From NCBI RefSeq assembly GCF_029893355.1, contig NZ_JARZAI010000002.1:434001-498000 (forward strand): 64,000 nucleotides of DNA. The letters run 5' to 3'. Below, piece after piece: positions 25,842-36,708 of this stretch. The stretch's first letter is position 1; each line of letters opens with the position of its first letter. Source of the DNA: Kitasatospora sp. MAA4. Lineage in GTDB: Bacteria; Actinomycetota; Actinomycetes; Streptomycetales; Streptomycetaceae. The notes beneath the pieces are model-generated. The model was not told the origin of the DNA. It searched no databases and saw only the letters and a program-made list of their open reading frames with translations. Both the position numbers and the translations under genes were made by a program.

Positions 25842-25869
25842 CGGCAGCCCCGGTGCACCGGGGCTGCCG
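25842..25869. terminator. Bidirectional hairpin terminator between GDSL gene and gdhA
   Basis: A perfect 28-base palindrome beginning CGGCAGCCCC and ending GGGGCTGCCG, just 5 bp after the GDSL stop and 17 bp from the gdhA stop. Confidence 0.8.
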
Positions 25870-25886
25870 CTGGTGGGGCGGACGCG

Positions 25887-27281
<1,395 letters not shown>

Positions 27282-27373
27282 TCAGGCGCTGCCTGCCGGG
27301 CACCCCGTAGTGTCACATTTTGTTGAAGCCATCTCAACGTCTGTGGCGCACCGTCTCATTGGGTGGCCTCACC

Positions 27374-28327
27374 TCAGGCGCACAGCGCGGGCACCCGCAC
27401 TTCGGGTTCCGCCTCCTCCGCTTCCTCCGCCTCCGCTGCTGCTGTTGCCTCCCGCCCGCCGCTGCGGGTGGCGCCGGCGCCCGCGATCACCACCAGGACG
27501 ACGCCGGCCGCCGGTGCCGGGCCGGGGATCTGGCCGAGCACCAGGACGCCCATCAGCAGCGCGATCGCCGGCTCCAGGCTCATCAGCGTGCCGAAGGCGC
27601 CGGCGTTGAGGCGGCGCAGCGCGAGGAATTCGAGCGAGAACGGCAGTACGGTGCTCAGCGCGGCCAGCCCCAGCATGACGAGCAGCAGCGGCCAGGTCGC
27701 GCGGGCGAGTTCGGACGGTGCGGCGACCAGGCCGGCGACCACACCCGCCACCGGCAGCGAGATCGCCAAGCCCTTCAGTCCGGTGACCTGGTCACCGACG
27801 CGCTGGGTCAGCAGGATGTACCCGGCCCAGCAGGCCGCCGCGCCCAGTGCGAAACCGAGGCCGGCCGGGTCGATGCCGCCGCGCCAGGGCTCGGTCAGCA
27901 GCACGACGCCGACGGCGGCCAGCGCCGCCCAGTGCTTGCGCCCACCGCCCGGGCGCAGCAGGGAGATCGACAGCGGGCCGAGGAACTCCAGCGCGCTCGC
28001 GGTGCCCAGCGGTATGCGTGCGGCGGACAGCATGAAGAGCATCACCATGCCGGCGGTCACCAGGCCCAGCAGCCCGCAGGCCAGCAGGTCCCGGCGCTCG
28101 AAGTCGCGCGGACGCGGGCGGACCATCACCAGGAGCAGCACGCCGGCCCAGGCCAGTCGCAGTCCGGCCGTCCCGACGGCGCCGAGCTGGGCGAAGAGCG
28201 GTACCGACAGGGCCAGCCCGAGCTGGACCGAGGACATCGCCCCCATGGCCATCAGGGCGCCACTCTGGGCACCGCTCAGCTGCGGACGGGCGGGGAAGCG
28301 ACGGGTGACGGCTGCCAACGGGATCAT
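27374..28327 (-). CDS. EamA-family exporter (RhtA-like)
   Basis: A 317-residue protein from ATG 28327, which begins just before the first predicted membrane segment. About ten hydrophobic segments are arranged as two EamA repeats, with the typical LEFLGPLSISLL and SLEPAIALLMGVLVLGQ segments at corresponding places. Relatives such as RhtA export threonine, homoserine and other amino acids or metabolites. The C-terminal tail is low complexity and acidic (EATAAAEAEEAEEAEPE). Divergent from a LysR gene with 83 bp between, the usual regulator-target arrangement. Confidence 0.85.
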   Translation of the reverse strand: MIPLAAVTRRFPARPQLSGAQSGALMAMGAMSSVQLGLALSVPLFAQLGAVGTAGLRLAWAGVLLLVMVRPRPRDFERRDLLACGLLGLVTAGMVMLFMLSAARIPLGTASALEFLGPLSISLLRPGGGRKHWAALAAVGVVLLTEPWRGGIDPAGLGFALGAAACWAGYILLTQRVGDQVTGLKGLAISLPVAGVVAGLVAAPSELARATWPLLLVMLGLAALSTVLPFSLEFLALRRLNAGAFGTLMSLEPAIALLMGVLVLGQIPGPAPAAGVVLVVIAGAGATRSGGREATAAAEAEEAEEAEPEVRVPALCA

Positions 28328-28410
28328 GGGATCAGTAGATGGCGCACCCACCGCTCGCGTCCACGTGCCGATCATGGACAATCCGTTCGGGAAAGCTGAA
28401 CAATGGCCCG

Positions 28411-29310
28411 ATGGAGACACGGCGGCTGCAGATCCTGGCGGAGTTGTCCCGACTGGGCTCGATGCGCGCGGTCGCGGATGTGCTCGGCATCACCACCTCG
28501 ACGGTCTCGCAGCAGGTCGCCACCCTTGCCCGCGAGATGGACACCGCGCTGATCGAGCCCGTCGGGCGGCTGGTCCGGCTGACGCCCGCGGGTCGGCGGC
28601 TCGCCGAGCACGCGGTGACGATCCTCGCCGCGGTCGAGACGGCGCGCCGCGACCTCGGCCCGGGATCCGAGCCCAACGGCACGCTGCGGGTCGCCGGCTT
28701 CGCCACCGCCATCCGCGGGTACCTGCTGCCCGTCGTGGTCGACCTCGCCGCGACCAGTCCGCTCGTCCACGTCCTCATCCGGGAACACGAGCCCGCCGAG
28801 TCGCTGGAGCTGCTCGCCACCGACGAAGTGGATCTCGCGCTCACCTACGACTACAACCTGGCTCCGGCTGCCGAGGATCCCACGCTCAGCGCGACCCCGC
28901 TGTGGACCGCCCGGTGGGGGCTCGGCGTGCCGGCCGACGCCGAGGCCGGCGAGGGAACGACACTGGACACCTTCGCCCGCTTCCGGGCGCACGACTGGAT
29001 CGTGAACTCCCGCAACACGGCGGACGAGCAGGTCATCCGCACGCTCGCCTCGATGGCGGGGTTCCGCCCACGCGTCACCCACCAGGCCGACAGCCTGGAC
29101 CTGGTGCAGGAGATGATCGCGTCCGGCCTGGGCGTGGCGCTGCTGCCGGTCGACTTCCCGACGCTGCCCGGAGTGCGGCTCGTCCCCCTGGCCGTCCCCG
29201 ACGTCGAACTGCGGGCGTACGCGGTGGCCCGGCACGGCCGCCTCGACTGGCCGCCGCTCGCGCTGGTGACCGATCTGCTCACGAGGGCGGCGCCGCCACC
29301 CGGGGTGTGA
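28411..29310 (+). CDS. LysR-family transcriptional regulator
   Basis: A 299-residue protein; ATG 28411 starts the winged helix (METRRLQILAELSRLGSMRAVADVLGITTSTVSQQVATLAREM). A LysR substrate-binding domain follows (GTLRVAGFATAIRGYLLPVVVDLA, REHEPAESLELLATDEVDLALTYD, and late SGLGVALLPV). It most likely controls the divergent EamA exporter and itself; effector unknown. Its stop abuts the end of a small convergent gene. Confidence 0.87.
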   Translation: METRRLQILAELSRLGSMRAVADVLGITTSTVSQQVATLAREMDTALIEPVGRLVRLTPAGRRLAEHAVTILAAVETARRDLGPGSEPNGTLRVAGFATAIRGYLLPVVVDLAATSPLVHVLIREHEPAESLELLATDEVDLALTYDYNLAPAAEDPTLSATPLWTARWGLGVPADAEAGEGTTLDTFARFRAHDWIVNSRNTADEQVIRTLASMAGFRPRVTHQADSLDLVQEMIASGLGVALLPVDFPTLPGVRLVPLAVPDVELRAYAVARHGRLDWPPLALVTDLLTRAAPPPGV

Positions 29311-29571
29311 CTACTCCGGCTCCTGGGACATCAGTGCCGCGAGTTCCACGGTGGTGACCAGGCGGCGGTCCTCGGCATCGGCGAGGTTGGCGGCGAGCAG
29401 GTCGGCCAGTTCCCGGCAACTGCGGGCAAGGGCATGGGAGTCGATGTGAGCCGCGGGGTTCTCGGCCGCCTTGACGGCCTCGCAGAGTGCGGTGGCGCGC
29501 TGGTGGGTCCTGGTGAGCTCGATGGCGAAACCGTTGAATTCGGTTCGGTCATCCCCACGTCCGCCTCTCAT
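29311..29571 (-). CDS. Small helical protein of unknown function
   Basis: An 86-residue protein, ATG 29571. The sequence is mostly predicted helix with heptad-like hydrophobics (FAIELTRTHQRATALCEAVKAA; LARSCRELADLLAANLADAE). There is no signal peptide or recognised domain, and the ribosome-binding site is weak. Codon bias fits a real gene, and the reverse frames look less protein-like. It ends 1 bp from the LysR stop, convergent. Confidence 0.5.
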   Translation of the reverse strand: MRGGRGDDRTEFNGFAIELTRTHQRATALCEAVKAAENPAAHIDSHALARSCRELADLLAANLADAEDRRLVTTVELAALMSQEPE

Positions 29572-29644
29572 CCTGAGCGCCAGGCTGACATGGTCTCAGG
29601 AACCGGCAGGTTTGGCAGGCTTATCCGCCCGCCAGGAATAGAAG

Positions 29645-30592
29645 ATGACCGAACTCCTCCCGCCCCCGTCGTCCTCCCCCCTGCTGCGCCTGACCGAGGA
29701 GGTGCGCGACGCGCTGGCGAGCCGCCGCCCGGTGGTCGCCCTTGAGTCCACGATCATCGCGCACGGCCTGCCCCGGCCACGCAACCTCGGCGTGGCAGCG
29801 GAGTTGGAGGAGATCGTCCGGGCGGCCGGCGCCGTCCCGGCGACCGTCGCGGTGCTGGACGGCGTCCCGCACGTCGGGCTCGGCAAGGCGGAGCTGGAGC
29901 GGGTCGCCAACGACTCCTCGCTGCGCAAGCTGGGCTTCCGCGATCTCGCGCCGGCCGTGGCGACCGGCGCGAGCGGGGCGACGACGGTGTCCGGGACGGC
30001 GTTCCTGGCCGCCCGCGCGGGGATCCGGGTCTTCGCCACCGGTGGGCTCGGCGGCGTCCACCGCGACTGGGTGACCAGCCAGGACGAGTCCGCCGACCTC
30101 GGCCTGCTCTCCCGCACCCGGATCACCGTGGTGTGCGCGGGCGTGAAGTCGATCCTGGACGTCCCGGCCACCCTGGAGCGCCTGGAGACACTGGGCGTCA
30201 GCACGCTGGGCTTCCGGACCGCCGAGTTCCCCGGCTTCTACCTGTCGAGCTCGGGCCGACCGGTGGACTGGACGGTGCAGAGCGCCGGGCAGGTGGCGGC
30301 CGTGATGCGCGCGCAGGACGAACTCGGCGTCCTGGAATCGGCGTTGATCGTCGCCAACCCCGTCCCCCAGGACAAGCAGCTCGACCCGCAGCTGCACGAC
30401 ATGGTGCTCACCGAGGCACTCGCGGCCGCCGAGCGCGCGGGCGCCACCGGGCAGGCGGCCACACCGTTCCTGCTCTCCTACCTCACCGAGCACACCGCGG
30501 GCGCCTCGCTGGAGGCCAACCTGGCGGCCGTGCGCGGCAATGTGCGACTCGGCGCCGAGATCGCCGCGCACTGGGCCGGGACGCGGGGATGA
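29645..30592 (+). CDS. psuG: Pseudouridine-5'-phosphate glycosidase
   Basis: A 315-residue protein. Family landmarks are PVVALESTIIAHGLPRPRN, GASGATTVSGTAFLAARAGIRVFATGGLGGVHRD, VVCAGVKSILD, and the C-terminal TPFLLSYLTEHTAG. It splits pseudouridine 5'-phosphate into uracil and ribose 5-phosphate in the breakdown of pseudouridine from RNA turnover. It overlaps the next gene, a PfkB kinase, by ATGA, matching the classic PsuG-PsuK pair. Confidence 0.92.
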   Translation: MTELLPPPSSSPLLRLTEEVRDALASRRPVVALESTIIAHGLPRPRNLGVAAELEEIVRAAGAVPATVAVLDGVPHVGLGKAELERVANDSSLRKLGFRDLAPAVATGASGATTVSGTAFLAARAGIRVFATGGLGGVHRDWVTSQDESADLGLLSRTRITVVCAGVKSILDVPATLERLETLGVSTLGFRTAEFPGFYLSSSGRPVDWTVQSAGQVAAVMRAQDELGVLESALIVANPVPQDKQLDPQLHDMVLTEALAAAERAGATGQAATPFLLSYLTEHTAGASLEANLAAVRGNVRLGAEIAAHWAGTRG

Positions 30593-31479
30593 CGGCCGGC
30601 GGCGCTCTCCTGGTCATCGGCGACGTCGTCACCGACGTCGTCGCCCTGCACGGCCCGGCGCTCACCCCGCACACCGACAACGCCGCCCGCACGACGGTAC
30701 GGCCCGGCGGCTCGGCCGCCAACACGGCTGCGTGGGCCGCCCGTTCGGGAGCCGAGGTGCGCCTGCTGTCCCGGGTCGGCGCGGACTCCGCCGACTGGCA
30801 CCGGGCCGAACTGCTCGCCACGGGCGTCCGGCCGCACCTGGTGCTCGATCCGGAGCTGCCGACGGCCGTCGTGATCTCACTGGTGGACGCCGCCGCCGAA
30901 CGCACCTTCGTCACCGACAGCGGTGCGGCCGCCCGGCTCGGCCCCGAGGACTGGGACCCGGCCCTCCTTGAGGGCGCCGCGCGCCTGCATCTCTCGGGCT
31001 ACCTCCTCTTCACGGAACCCGGCCGCCGCCTCGCCGTCCTCGCCCTCGCGGCCGCCCGCGCCCGGGGCCTGCCGATCAGTGTCGACCCGGCCTCCACCGC
31101 TTTCCTCCAACGCCTGGGCCCCGCCGCCTTCCTGGCAGCCGTGACCGGAGCCGAACTGCTCCTGCCGAACCTCGCCGAGGCCCAACTACTGACCGGAACA
31201 TCCGACCCGGTCACCGCCGCCGAACACCTCAGCGCCAGCTACGGCGAGGCCGTGGTCAAGCTCGGCCACCAAGGCGCACTCGCCGCCCGCCACGGCACGC
31301 TGGTGGCCCGGATCCCGGCCGTCCCCGCCTCACCGGTCGACACCACAGGCGCCGGCGACGCCTTCAGCGGCGCCTTCCTGGCCGCCCGCCTGGCCGGCGC
31401 CGACCTCACCGAAGCCACCACCGCCGGCTGCCGGGCCGGCGCGGCCGCCGTCACCACAGTGGGCGGCCGCCCGGCCTAG
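30589..31479 (+). CDS. psuK: PfkB-family carbohydrate kinase, probable pseudouridine kinase
   Basis: A 296-residue protein; ATG 30589 overlaps the psuG stop. The ribokinase-fold signatures are GGSAANTAAWAARSGAEVRLLSRVG near the N terminus and DTTGAGDAFSGAFLAARLAG near the C terminus, which holds the catalytic Asp. Context with psuG points to phosphorylation of pseudouridine at the 5' position; by sequence alone other nucleoside or sugar substrates are possible. Converges with the EF-Tu gene, 8 bp apart. Confidence 0.83.
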   Translation: MTAGGALLVIGDVVTDVVALHGPALTPHTDNAARTTVRPGGSAANTAAWAARSGAEVRLLSRVGADSADWHRAELLATGVRPHLVLDPELPTAVVISLVDAAAERTFVTDSGAAARLGPEDWDPALLEGAARLHLSGYLLFTEPGRRLAVLALAAARARGLPISVDPASTAFLQRLGPAAFLAAVTGAELLLPNLAEAQLLTGTSDPVTAAEHLSASYGEAVVKLGHQGALAARHGTLVARIPAVPASPVDTTGAGDAFSGAFLAARLAGADLTEATTAGCRAGAAAVTTVGGRPA

Positions 31480-31487
31480 CGCAGGGG

Positions 31488-32669
31488 TTACTCGGAGACG
31501 GTCTGTACCGTGCCCGCGGCGACGGTCCGGCCGCCCTCGCGGACGGCGAAGCCGAGGCCGGGCTCCAGCGGGACGGGCTGGCCGAGGGTGATCGTCATGT
31601 CGACGGTCTCACCCGGCAGCGCCACCGAGATTCCCTCGCCCAGCTCGACGTCGCCGACCACGTCGCCCGTGCGAAGGTAGAACTGCGGGCGGTAGCCGCT
31701 GGTGATCGGCGTGCGCCGACCGCCCTCCGCCGTCGACAACAGGTGCACCCGTGCGGTGAAGCGGGTGTGCACCGAGGCGCTGCCGACCGCGGCCACGACC
31801 TGCCCGCGGCGGATCTGCCCGCGCTGCACACCGCGCAGCAGCAGCGCGACGTTGTCGCCCGCCTCCGCGGACTCCATCGTGCGTCCGAAGGTCTCGACGC
31901 CGGTGACGATGGACTGCAGGTCCGAGCCGTAGCCGAGAACCTCCACCCGGTCGCCCATCCGGACCCGGCCGCGCTCAACCGCGCCGGTGACGACCGTGCC
32001 GCGACCGGTGATGGTGAGCACGTTCTCGACCGGCAGCAGGAACGGCGCGTCGGTGTAGCGCACGGGCGTGGGGACGTGGACGTCCACCGCGTCCAGCAGC
32101 TCCAGCAGGGCCGCCGACCACTGCGGGTCGCCTTCCAGAGCGCGCAGTCCCGACACCCGGACGACGGGCAGGGCGGCGCCGTCGTAGCCGTGGGTGGTCA
32201 GCAGCTCGCGGACCTCCAGCTCGACCAGCTCCAGCAGCTCGGGGTCGCCGGCGTCGGCCTTGTTGAGCGCGACGACGACGTGCTCGACGCCGACCTGCCG
32301 GGCCAGCAGCACGTGCTCGGAGGTCTGCGGCATCACACCGTCCCGCGCGGAGACGACCAGGATCGCACCGTCCAGCTGGGCGGCGCCGGTGATCATGTTC
32401 TTCACGAAGTCGGCGTGGCCGGGCATGTCCACGTGGGCGTAGTGGCGGGTCGCCGTCTCGTACTCGACGTGGGAGATGTTGATGGTGATGCCGCGCGCGG
32501 CCTCCTCCGGGGCCCGGTCGATCCGGTCGAACGGGACGAAGGTGCCGCCGCCGCGCTCGGCGAGGACCTTGGTGATGGCGGCGGTGAGGGTGGTCTTGCC
32601 GTGGTCGACGTGACCCATGGTGCCGATGTTGAGGTGCGGCTTGGTGCGCACGAAGGCCTGCTTGGCCAT
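31488..32669 (-). CDS. Divergent elongation factor Tu (tuf3-like second copy)
   Basis: A 393-residue full-length EF-Tu with all three domains. GTPase motifs are [14 protein letters not shown] (residues 81-85) and NKAD. It is clearly not the main EF-Tu: the near-invariant Cys in DCPGH is Met82, the effector region is changed ([21 protein letters not shown]) and domains 2 and 3 have many substitutions ([24 protein letters not shown]). There are no ribosomal-protein or fusA neighbours. Streptomycetes are known to carry a stress-linked second copy, tuf3, in some species, which this resembles. ATG 32669 has GGGAAGA upstream. Confidence 0.88.
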   Translation of the reverse strand: MAKQAFVRTKPHLNIGTMGHVDHGKTTLTAAITKVLAERGGGTFVPFDRIDRAPEEAARGITINISHVEYETATRHYAHVDMPGHADFVKNMITGAAQLDGAILVVSARDGVMPQTSEHVLLARQVGVEHVVVALNKADAGDPELLELVELEVRELLTTHGYDGAALPVVRVSGLRALEGDPQWSAALLELLDAVDVHVPTPVRYTDAPFLLPVENVLTITGRGTVVTGAVERGRVRMGDRVEVLGYGSDLQSIVTGVETFGRTMESAEAGDNVALLLRGVQRGQIRRGQVVAAVGSASVHTRFTARVHLLSTAEGGRRTPITSGYRPQFYLRTGDVVGDVELGEGISVALPGETVDMTITLGQPVPLEPGLGFAVREGGRTVAAGTVQTVSE

Positions 32670-33006
32670 GACGGGGTCTTCCCTGTGAGTCGAATGCCTG
32701 GTGACGGAACCTCAGCGACGGGCCGACCTTCCCCGTCCGAGGTTCCGGGACATCCCGGGGAAGGTCAGCTTCGTGCGCCGTCGAATGCGGCTGCGACTGC
32801 CGGGGCAGCAGCCATCGCGCCCGCGACTGCGGGCAACTCGGCGATGGCGTACTGGTACATGCCGACCATCCTGCCCGCACGCCGAGGCGGGACGCCACGG
32901 GTTTTTTCGGCCAGGGTTGCTGATGTCGATCACTGAACGTTGACGTTGAGTCAGATCGATTTGTACGCTACGTAGTCGCATCGTCACGCGAACCTCTGGA
33001 GGAGCG
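32670..33006. promoter_or_regulatory. Divergent non-coding region between EF-Tu and a small gene
   Basis: No credible gene was seen. It must hold the promoter and leader of the EF-Tu gene (minus) and of the small gene at 33007 (plus, GGAGGAG just upstream). A G/C stretch followed by TTTTTT (32902-32907) is visible, but no clear stem. Confidence 0.5.
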
Positions 33007-33276
33007 ATGGGCCAGCCGTGGGATGCGGATCCCGACGCCGTGCTGACCCGGCGCTTGGGCAGGTCGCCGACCGAGCTGGGTACGACTGGGGGACGGGACG
33101 GCTGTCCCGATATCTGGGAGCTCGACAATGGCGACATCGCTGTTGTCGGACGCGACCTGACTGCGACCTACAGGGCTCGACTCCCTCAGGACCTCCTTGT
33201 CGGCGAGGGTGAGCGCCTCGTGGTCATTCCTCGGGTCACCCTCCTCGCCGCGAAGGCGGACCTGCCGGATGCGTGA
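33007..33276 (+). CDS. Small protein of unknown function upstream of a DUF6879-like gene
   Basis: An 89-residue protein with a good GGAGGAG ribosome-binding site before ATG 33007. The central part (DIWELDNGDIAVVGRDLT then IPRVTLLAAKADLPDA) looks like a small beta-rich domain with no signal peptide. It overlaps the next gene by 8 bp, so the two are translationally coupled. Such small partner genes are common beside DUF6879-type genes in streptomycetes. No function can be assigned. Confidence 0.6.
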   Translation: MGQPWDADPDAVLTRRLGRSPTELGTTGGRDGCPDIWELDNGDIAVVGRDLTATYRARLPQDLLVGEGERLVVIPRVTLLAAKADLPDA

Positions 33277-33889
33277 CCTCCTCGGCGATGCGCCAGGTGA
33301 CCGGCTCGCTCTCGACGTCTACCGAGATGATTTCCGGAAGCGGGACTTCGCGGTCGACGGCTATGACTCTTGGAAGCTGGAGCGCCGCCAGCAGTTCCAG
33401 GAGCCTGAGGACGCCAGCTGGCGCGCCTATGCCGCAGGGGACTGTGCGCAGGCGCTGCAGCTGATCGAGGCCAGGCGTGATGACCTGATCCAGCTCTCCT
33501 GCCTGGCCGCTGATCACGAGTGTCGTCTGCTGCGGGTGCGCGTCGTCGAGTTCCCGCTCACCCCCTATCTGGCCTGGGAACTGCGGCTGCTGCGCCTGCG
33601 TGCCGAGTGCGGGGAGCTCATTCGCGTCCTCGGCCCTGAGCTGATCGCCGGGTATGAACTGGACGGGCAGCTGCCGGAGCTCATTACCCTGGGCCCGGAC
33701 ACCGTCTACGACATCTCGTACGACGCGGCCGGTCTTGCCGATGGCGCGACCCGTTACATGGATCGCGTGCTCAGGGAGCGGGTCGTGCAGTTCATCGCCC
33801 ACCTGTATGACCAAGGCGAGGACGTCGGCAGTTTCATGGCCCGTCAGGCAGCTGATCTGTTGCCGACCCGGCTGTCAGCGGAGCGCTGA
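33269..33889 (+). CDS. DUF6879-like protein
   Basis: A 206-residue protein starting at ATG 33269 inside the end of the previous gene. Features of the DUF6879 group are a C-terminal half with CRLLRVRVVEFPLTPYLAWELRLLR and a late YDISYDAAGLADGATRYMDRV. These proteins are often encoded next to helix-turn-helix (WhiJ/XRE-like) regulators in streptomycetes, but no such regulator is adjacent here, only the small protein. Role unknown. Confidence 0.65.
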   Translation: MRDLLGDAPGDRLALDVYRDDFRKRDFAVDGYDSWKLERRQQFQEPEDASWRAYAAGDCAQALQLIEARRDDLIQLSCLAADHECRLLRVRVVEFPLTPYLAWELRLLRLRAECGELIRVLGPELIAGYELDGQLPELITLGPDTVYDISYDAAGLADGATRYMDRVLRERVVQFIAHLYDQGEDVGSFMARQAADLLPTRLSAER

Positions 33890-33892
33890 GTA

Positions 33893-35640
33893 GTGGTGCG
33901 GGAGGCATCACAGAGGTCGTCCGGCGAGACCAGTTCATCGATGTCGGGATCGGCCGGGAACGTCGTGCAGGCCCGAGATATACGGGGAACGATCCACGTC
34001 CATGCGGCACCGCAGGCCGCCCAGCGCAGTGAGCCTGTGCCGTGGCAGTTGCCCACGGATCTGCGTGGTTTCGTCAACCGGGTAGCGGAGCAGGAGGCCA
34101 TGGACCGCCTACTGGCTGAGCATCCGCCGGCGGCCCAGGTCTTGGTGATCACCGGTACTGCGGGGGTCGGTAAGACCTCCCTGGCGTTGCACTGGGCGCA
34201 CGCCGTCCGAGGGCACTTCCCGGACGGGCAGCTGTACGCGAACCTGCACGGCTACGACCCGCAGGCGCCGGTGGCGCCCGTGCAGATACTCGAGCGCTTC
34301 TTGCGGGCCCTGAATGTACCTGCTGCCGCGATTCCCGCCGATCCCGATGCGATGGCGTCGACCTATCGATCTCTGGTAGCGGGCCGTAGGATGCTGATCG
34401 TTCTCGACAACGCTTCAAGTGCGGCTCAGGTTCGCCCGCTGCTGCCCGGTGCCCCGGGCTGTCTGGTCGTGGTGACCAGCCGTCATCGGCTCTCGGGTCT
34501 CAGCGTGCGGGAGGGGGCTCGGCATCTGACGGTGGAGGTACTGGCGGAACATGATGCTGTCGAGCTCCTACGGGCGGTGACGGCGGACTACCGCAGCGGG
34601 GACGATCCGGAGGAGCTCGTGCAGCAAGTGCGCCTGGCAGCTCGCCATCGTCCTGCGTGCCTTCTACATGATCCGTAATCCGTTTCACGACTGGCTTGCA
34701 ACCTCGCAGCTGGGTCTGGAGGCTGCCCGGCGCGACGGTGATCGGCACGCGCAGGCGGAGCTGCACGAAAGCCTCGGCATGGCCTGTGCCCAGTCCCATC
34801 GCCTCGACCAGGCAGCCGAGCAGTACCACGCGGCGCTGGACATCCGTCGAGAGCTCGACGATCCCGCCGGCGAGGCCCTGACCCTCAACGGATTCGGCCT
34901 GCTACAGCTGCGCCGCCACCAACTGCTGGGCGCGCAGGACGCCCTTGAACAGGCCCATGCCTTGTTCGAGCATCTTGATGACACCTACTGGGAGCCGCGA
35001 ACAGCGGTCAACCTCGCCGAGGTCCAGGTGGCGCTCGGTCGGCCCGCCGAGGCAGAGCCGCTGGTCCACGCCGGCTTGGAGACGTTTCCGGGAGAAGGGC
35101 GACCGCTGGGCCGAGGGCAACGCGCTGCGGATCCTCAGCCTGATCCAGACCGAAACCGGACACGGGAGCGAGGCACTGGACAGTGCCCAGAGGGCCGTCG
35201 ACCTCGCATTGGACCTGAACAGCGACGTCGCGGAGGGCCACTGGCTGACCCAGCTCGGACACGCCCAACGTGCCGCTGGCCGACCCGCTGATGCTCTCGT
35301 CTCCTATCACCGTGCAGCCGTCCTCCAACGGCGCCTCGGGGACCGCAGCCGCGAGGCCCTGGCCTGGGACGGCACCGGACAGGCGTACCTCGAACTCGGC
35401 CGCGCACAGGAAGCGAGCGACTTCCACCGCCGCGCGCTGGCCGTGCACCGTGAGCTCGGTGACCGGTGGCAGCACGCCGTGGCCCTCTGCTGCCTCGCGG
35501 ACGCGCTGGACGCCAGTGACGCGCCTTCAGACGTGCAGCAGTACAGACGCGAAGCGCTGACGCTGCTCGACGACTTCACAGACCCGGGCGCACTACGTCT
35601 GCGCGAACGCATCACGAACGCGCGGGGCGAAGACGCCTGA
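33893..35640 (+). pseudogene. Broken NB-ARC/TPR regulator gene (internal deletion plus frameshifts)
   Basis: Three consecutive frames encode parts of one STAND-type protein. Frame one (33893 to about 34628) has an NB-ARC domain with Walker A TGTAGVGKTS, RRMLIVLDNASS and VVVTSRHRLSGLSV. At about 34620-34640 it jumps into the TPR region in the next frame (AWQLAIVLRAFYMIRNPFHDW, then AELHESLGMACAQSHRLDQAAEQY). The rest of the NB-ARC, the winged-helix region and probably the first TPRs are missing. Around 35085-35090 one extra base shifts the frame again into DRWAEGNALRILSL, running to 35640. The intact relatives are NTPase-TPR regulators of about 700-900 residues. It is probably inactive, although the N-terminal 261-residue piece could still be translated. 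Confidence 0.8.
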
Positions 35641-35648
35641 ATTGCCCG

Positions 35649-36527
35649 TCAGCTCGCAGAGAGCCAGGCATCCCGCGACGGCACGGGGACCGACTCCACG
35701 ATCCACAGCGGACCGTCCCCGCACTCCATCCGCACTCCGTCACCAGGCTCGGTACGGGAATTGAGGACGGATACCCAGCGACCATCGACAACGGCAAGGG
35801 GGCCGGGGACCGGGAACCGCCCGAACCGGAAGGTGCGGACGAGATTGTGGATGTCGTGGCGGCTCGCCGACCAGTCGATGACCGCGCTCTGCGGCCCCAT
35901 CATGCCTTCGTAACTCGCGCCTTCTGTGCTCTGTACTGTGCCGGTGCAGCCGCTGACAGCCAACTCCAGTGCCTCCGAGAGCAGCTCGCGGGAAAGAGCC
36001 TGGATCTGCGCGAAGACGCTGTCACCATCCAGGTCGCCCGGCAGCCCGACACCTCCGTGCTGGACCAGGATCCTCCCCGTGTCGAAGGACTCGTCCATCC
36101 AGTGAACCGTCACACCCGTCTCCGGATCACCGTGTCGCACCGCCCAGTGGACAGGCATAGGCCCACGGTGGCGCGGCAGCAGTGAGGGATGAACGTTCAG
36201 CACACCGAGGCGCGGAACACGCAGGACCTCGGCCGACAGCTTCCAGGGGAACCCGTTGCACACCACCAGGTCCGGCTGGACGACAGCCAGCGCACGGGCC
36301 AGGCCGGCGAGGCTACGCGGAAGCAACAGGTCCGGGCCCGGCGGTAGCTGCGCCAGGATGCTGCCGATCGCTGCTCCCGCTGCGGACGCGGCCTGCCCGC
36401 CCGGCCTTCGCGGAGCGGCGTACACGTACGCGACCGGATGATGGCCCGCCGCAACGCAGGGGTCACGGAGGTCGGCGAAGCCCTCCGCGCCATAGGACAT
36501 CAGAACGACCCGCAAGGGCTCCGGCAC
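35649..36527 (-). CDS. Formyltransferase-family protein (methionyl-tRNA formyltransferase-like)
   Basis: A 292-residue protein. GTG 36527 was chosen because GGGAGGA lies 3 bases upstream and the conserved domain begins directly (RVVLMSYG). The catalytic triad of the formyl-transferase N-terminal domain is intact: Asn111 and His113 in LNVHPSLLP, and Asp149 in DESFDTGRIL. The C-terminal part (IDWSASRHDIHNLVRTFRFGRFPVPGPLAV) resembles the oligonucleotide-binding-like end of Fmt. As the genome should have its housekeeping fmt elsewhere, this copy may formylate a sugar nucleotide or another amine. Substrate unknown. Confidence 0.75.
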   Translation of the reverse strand: MPEPLRVVLMSYGAEGFADLRDPCVAAGHHPVAYVYAAPRRPGGQAASAAGAAIGSILAQLPPGPDLLLPRSLAGLARALAVVQPDLVVCNGFPWKLSAEVLRVPRLGVLNVHPSLLPRHRGPMPVHWAVRHGDPETGVTVHWMDESFDTGRILVQHGGVGLPGDLDGDSVFAQIQALSRELLSEALELAVSGCTGTVQSTEGASYEGMMGPQSAVIDWSASRHDIHNLVRTFRFGRFPVPGPLAVVDGRWVSVLNSRTEPGDGVRMECGDGPLWIVESVPVPSRDAWLSAS

Positions 36528-36708
36528 TGTTCCTCCCAGAAGCCAAGTCCGCTGCTGGTGCAGCGTACTTGCCTCGTGGGGTGTCACGTTCGGAAAGACA
36601 CCGGATCCCGTCCGCCAGAAGGAAGCGATGAGCGATTCCCGGTACGTGCCGCGTGTGTTCCCGATCTCCGTCCTGCGATGGCGACACCCTCCCTGGCAAG
36701 CTGGGAGC

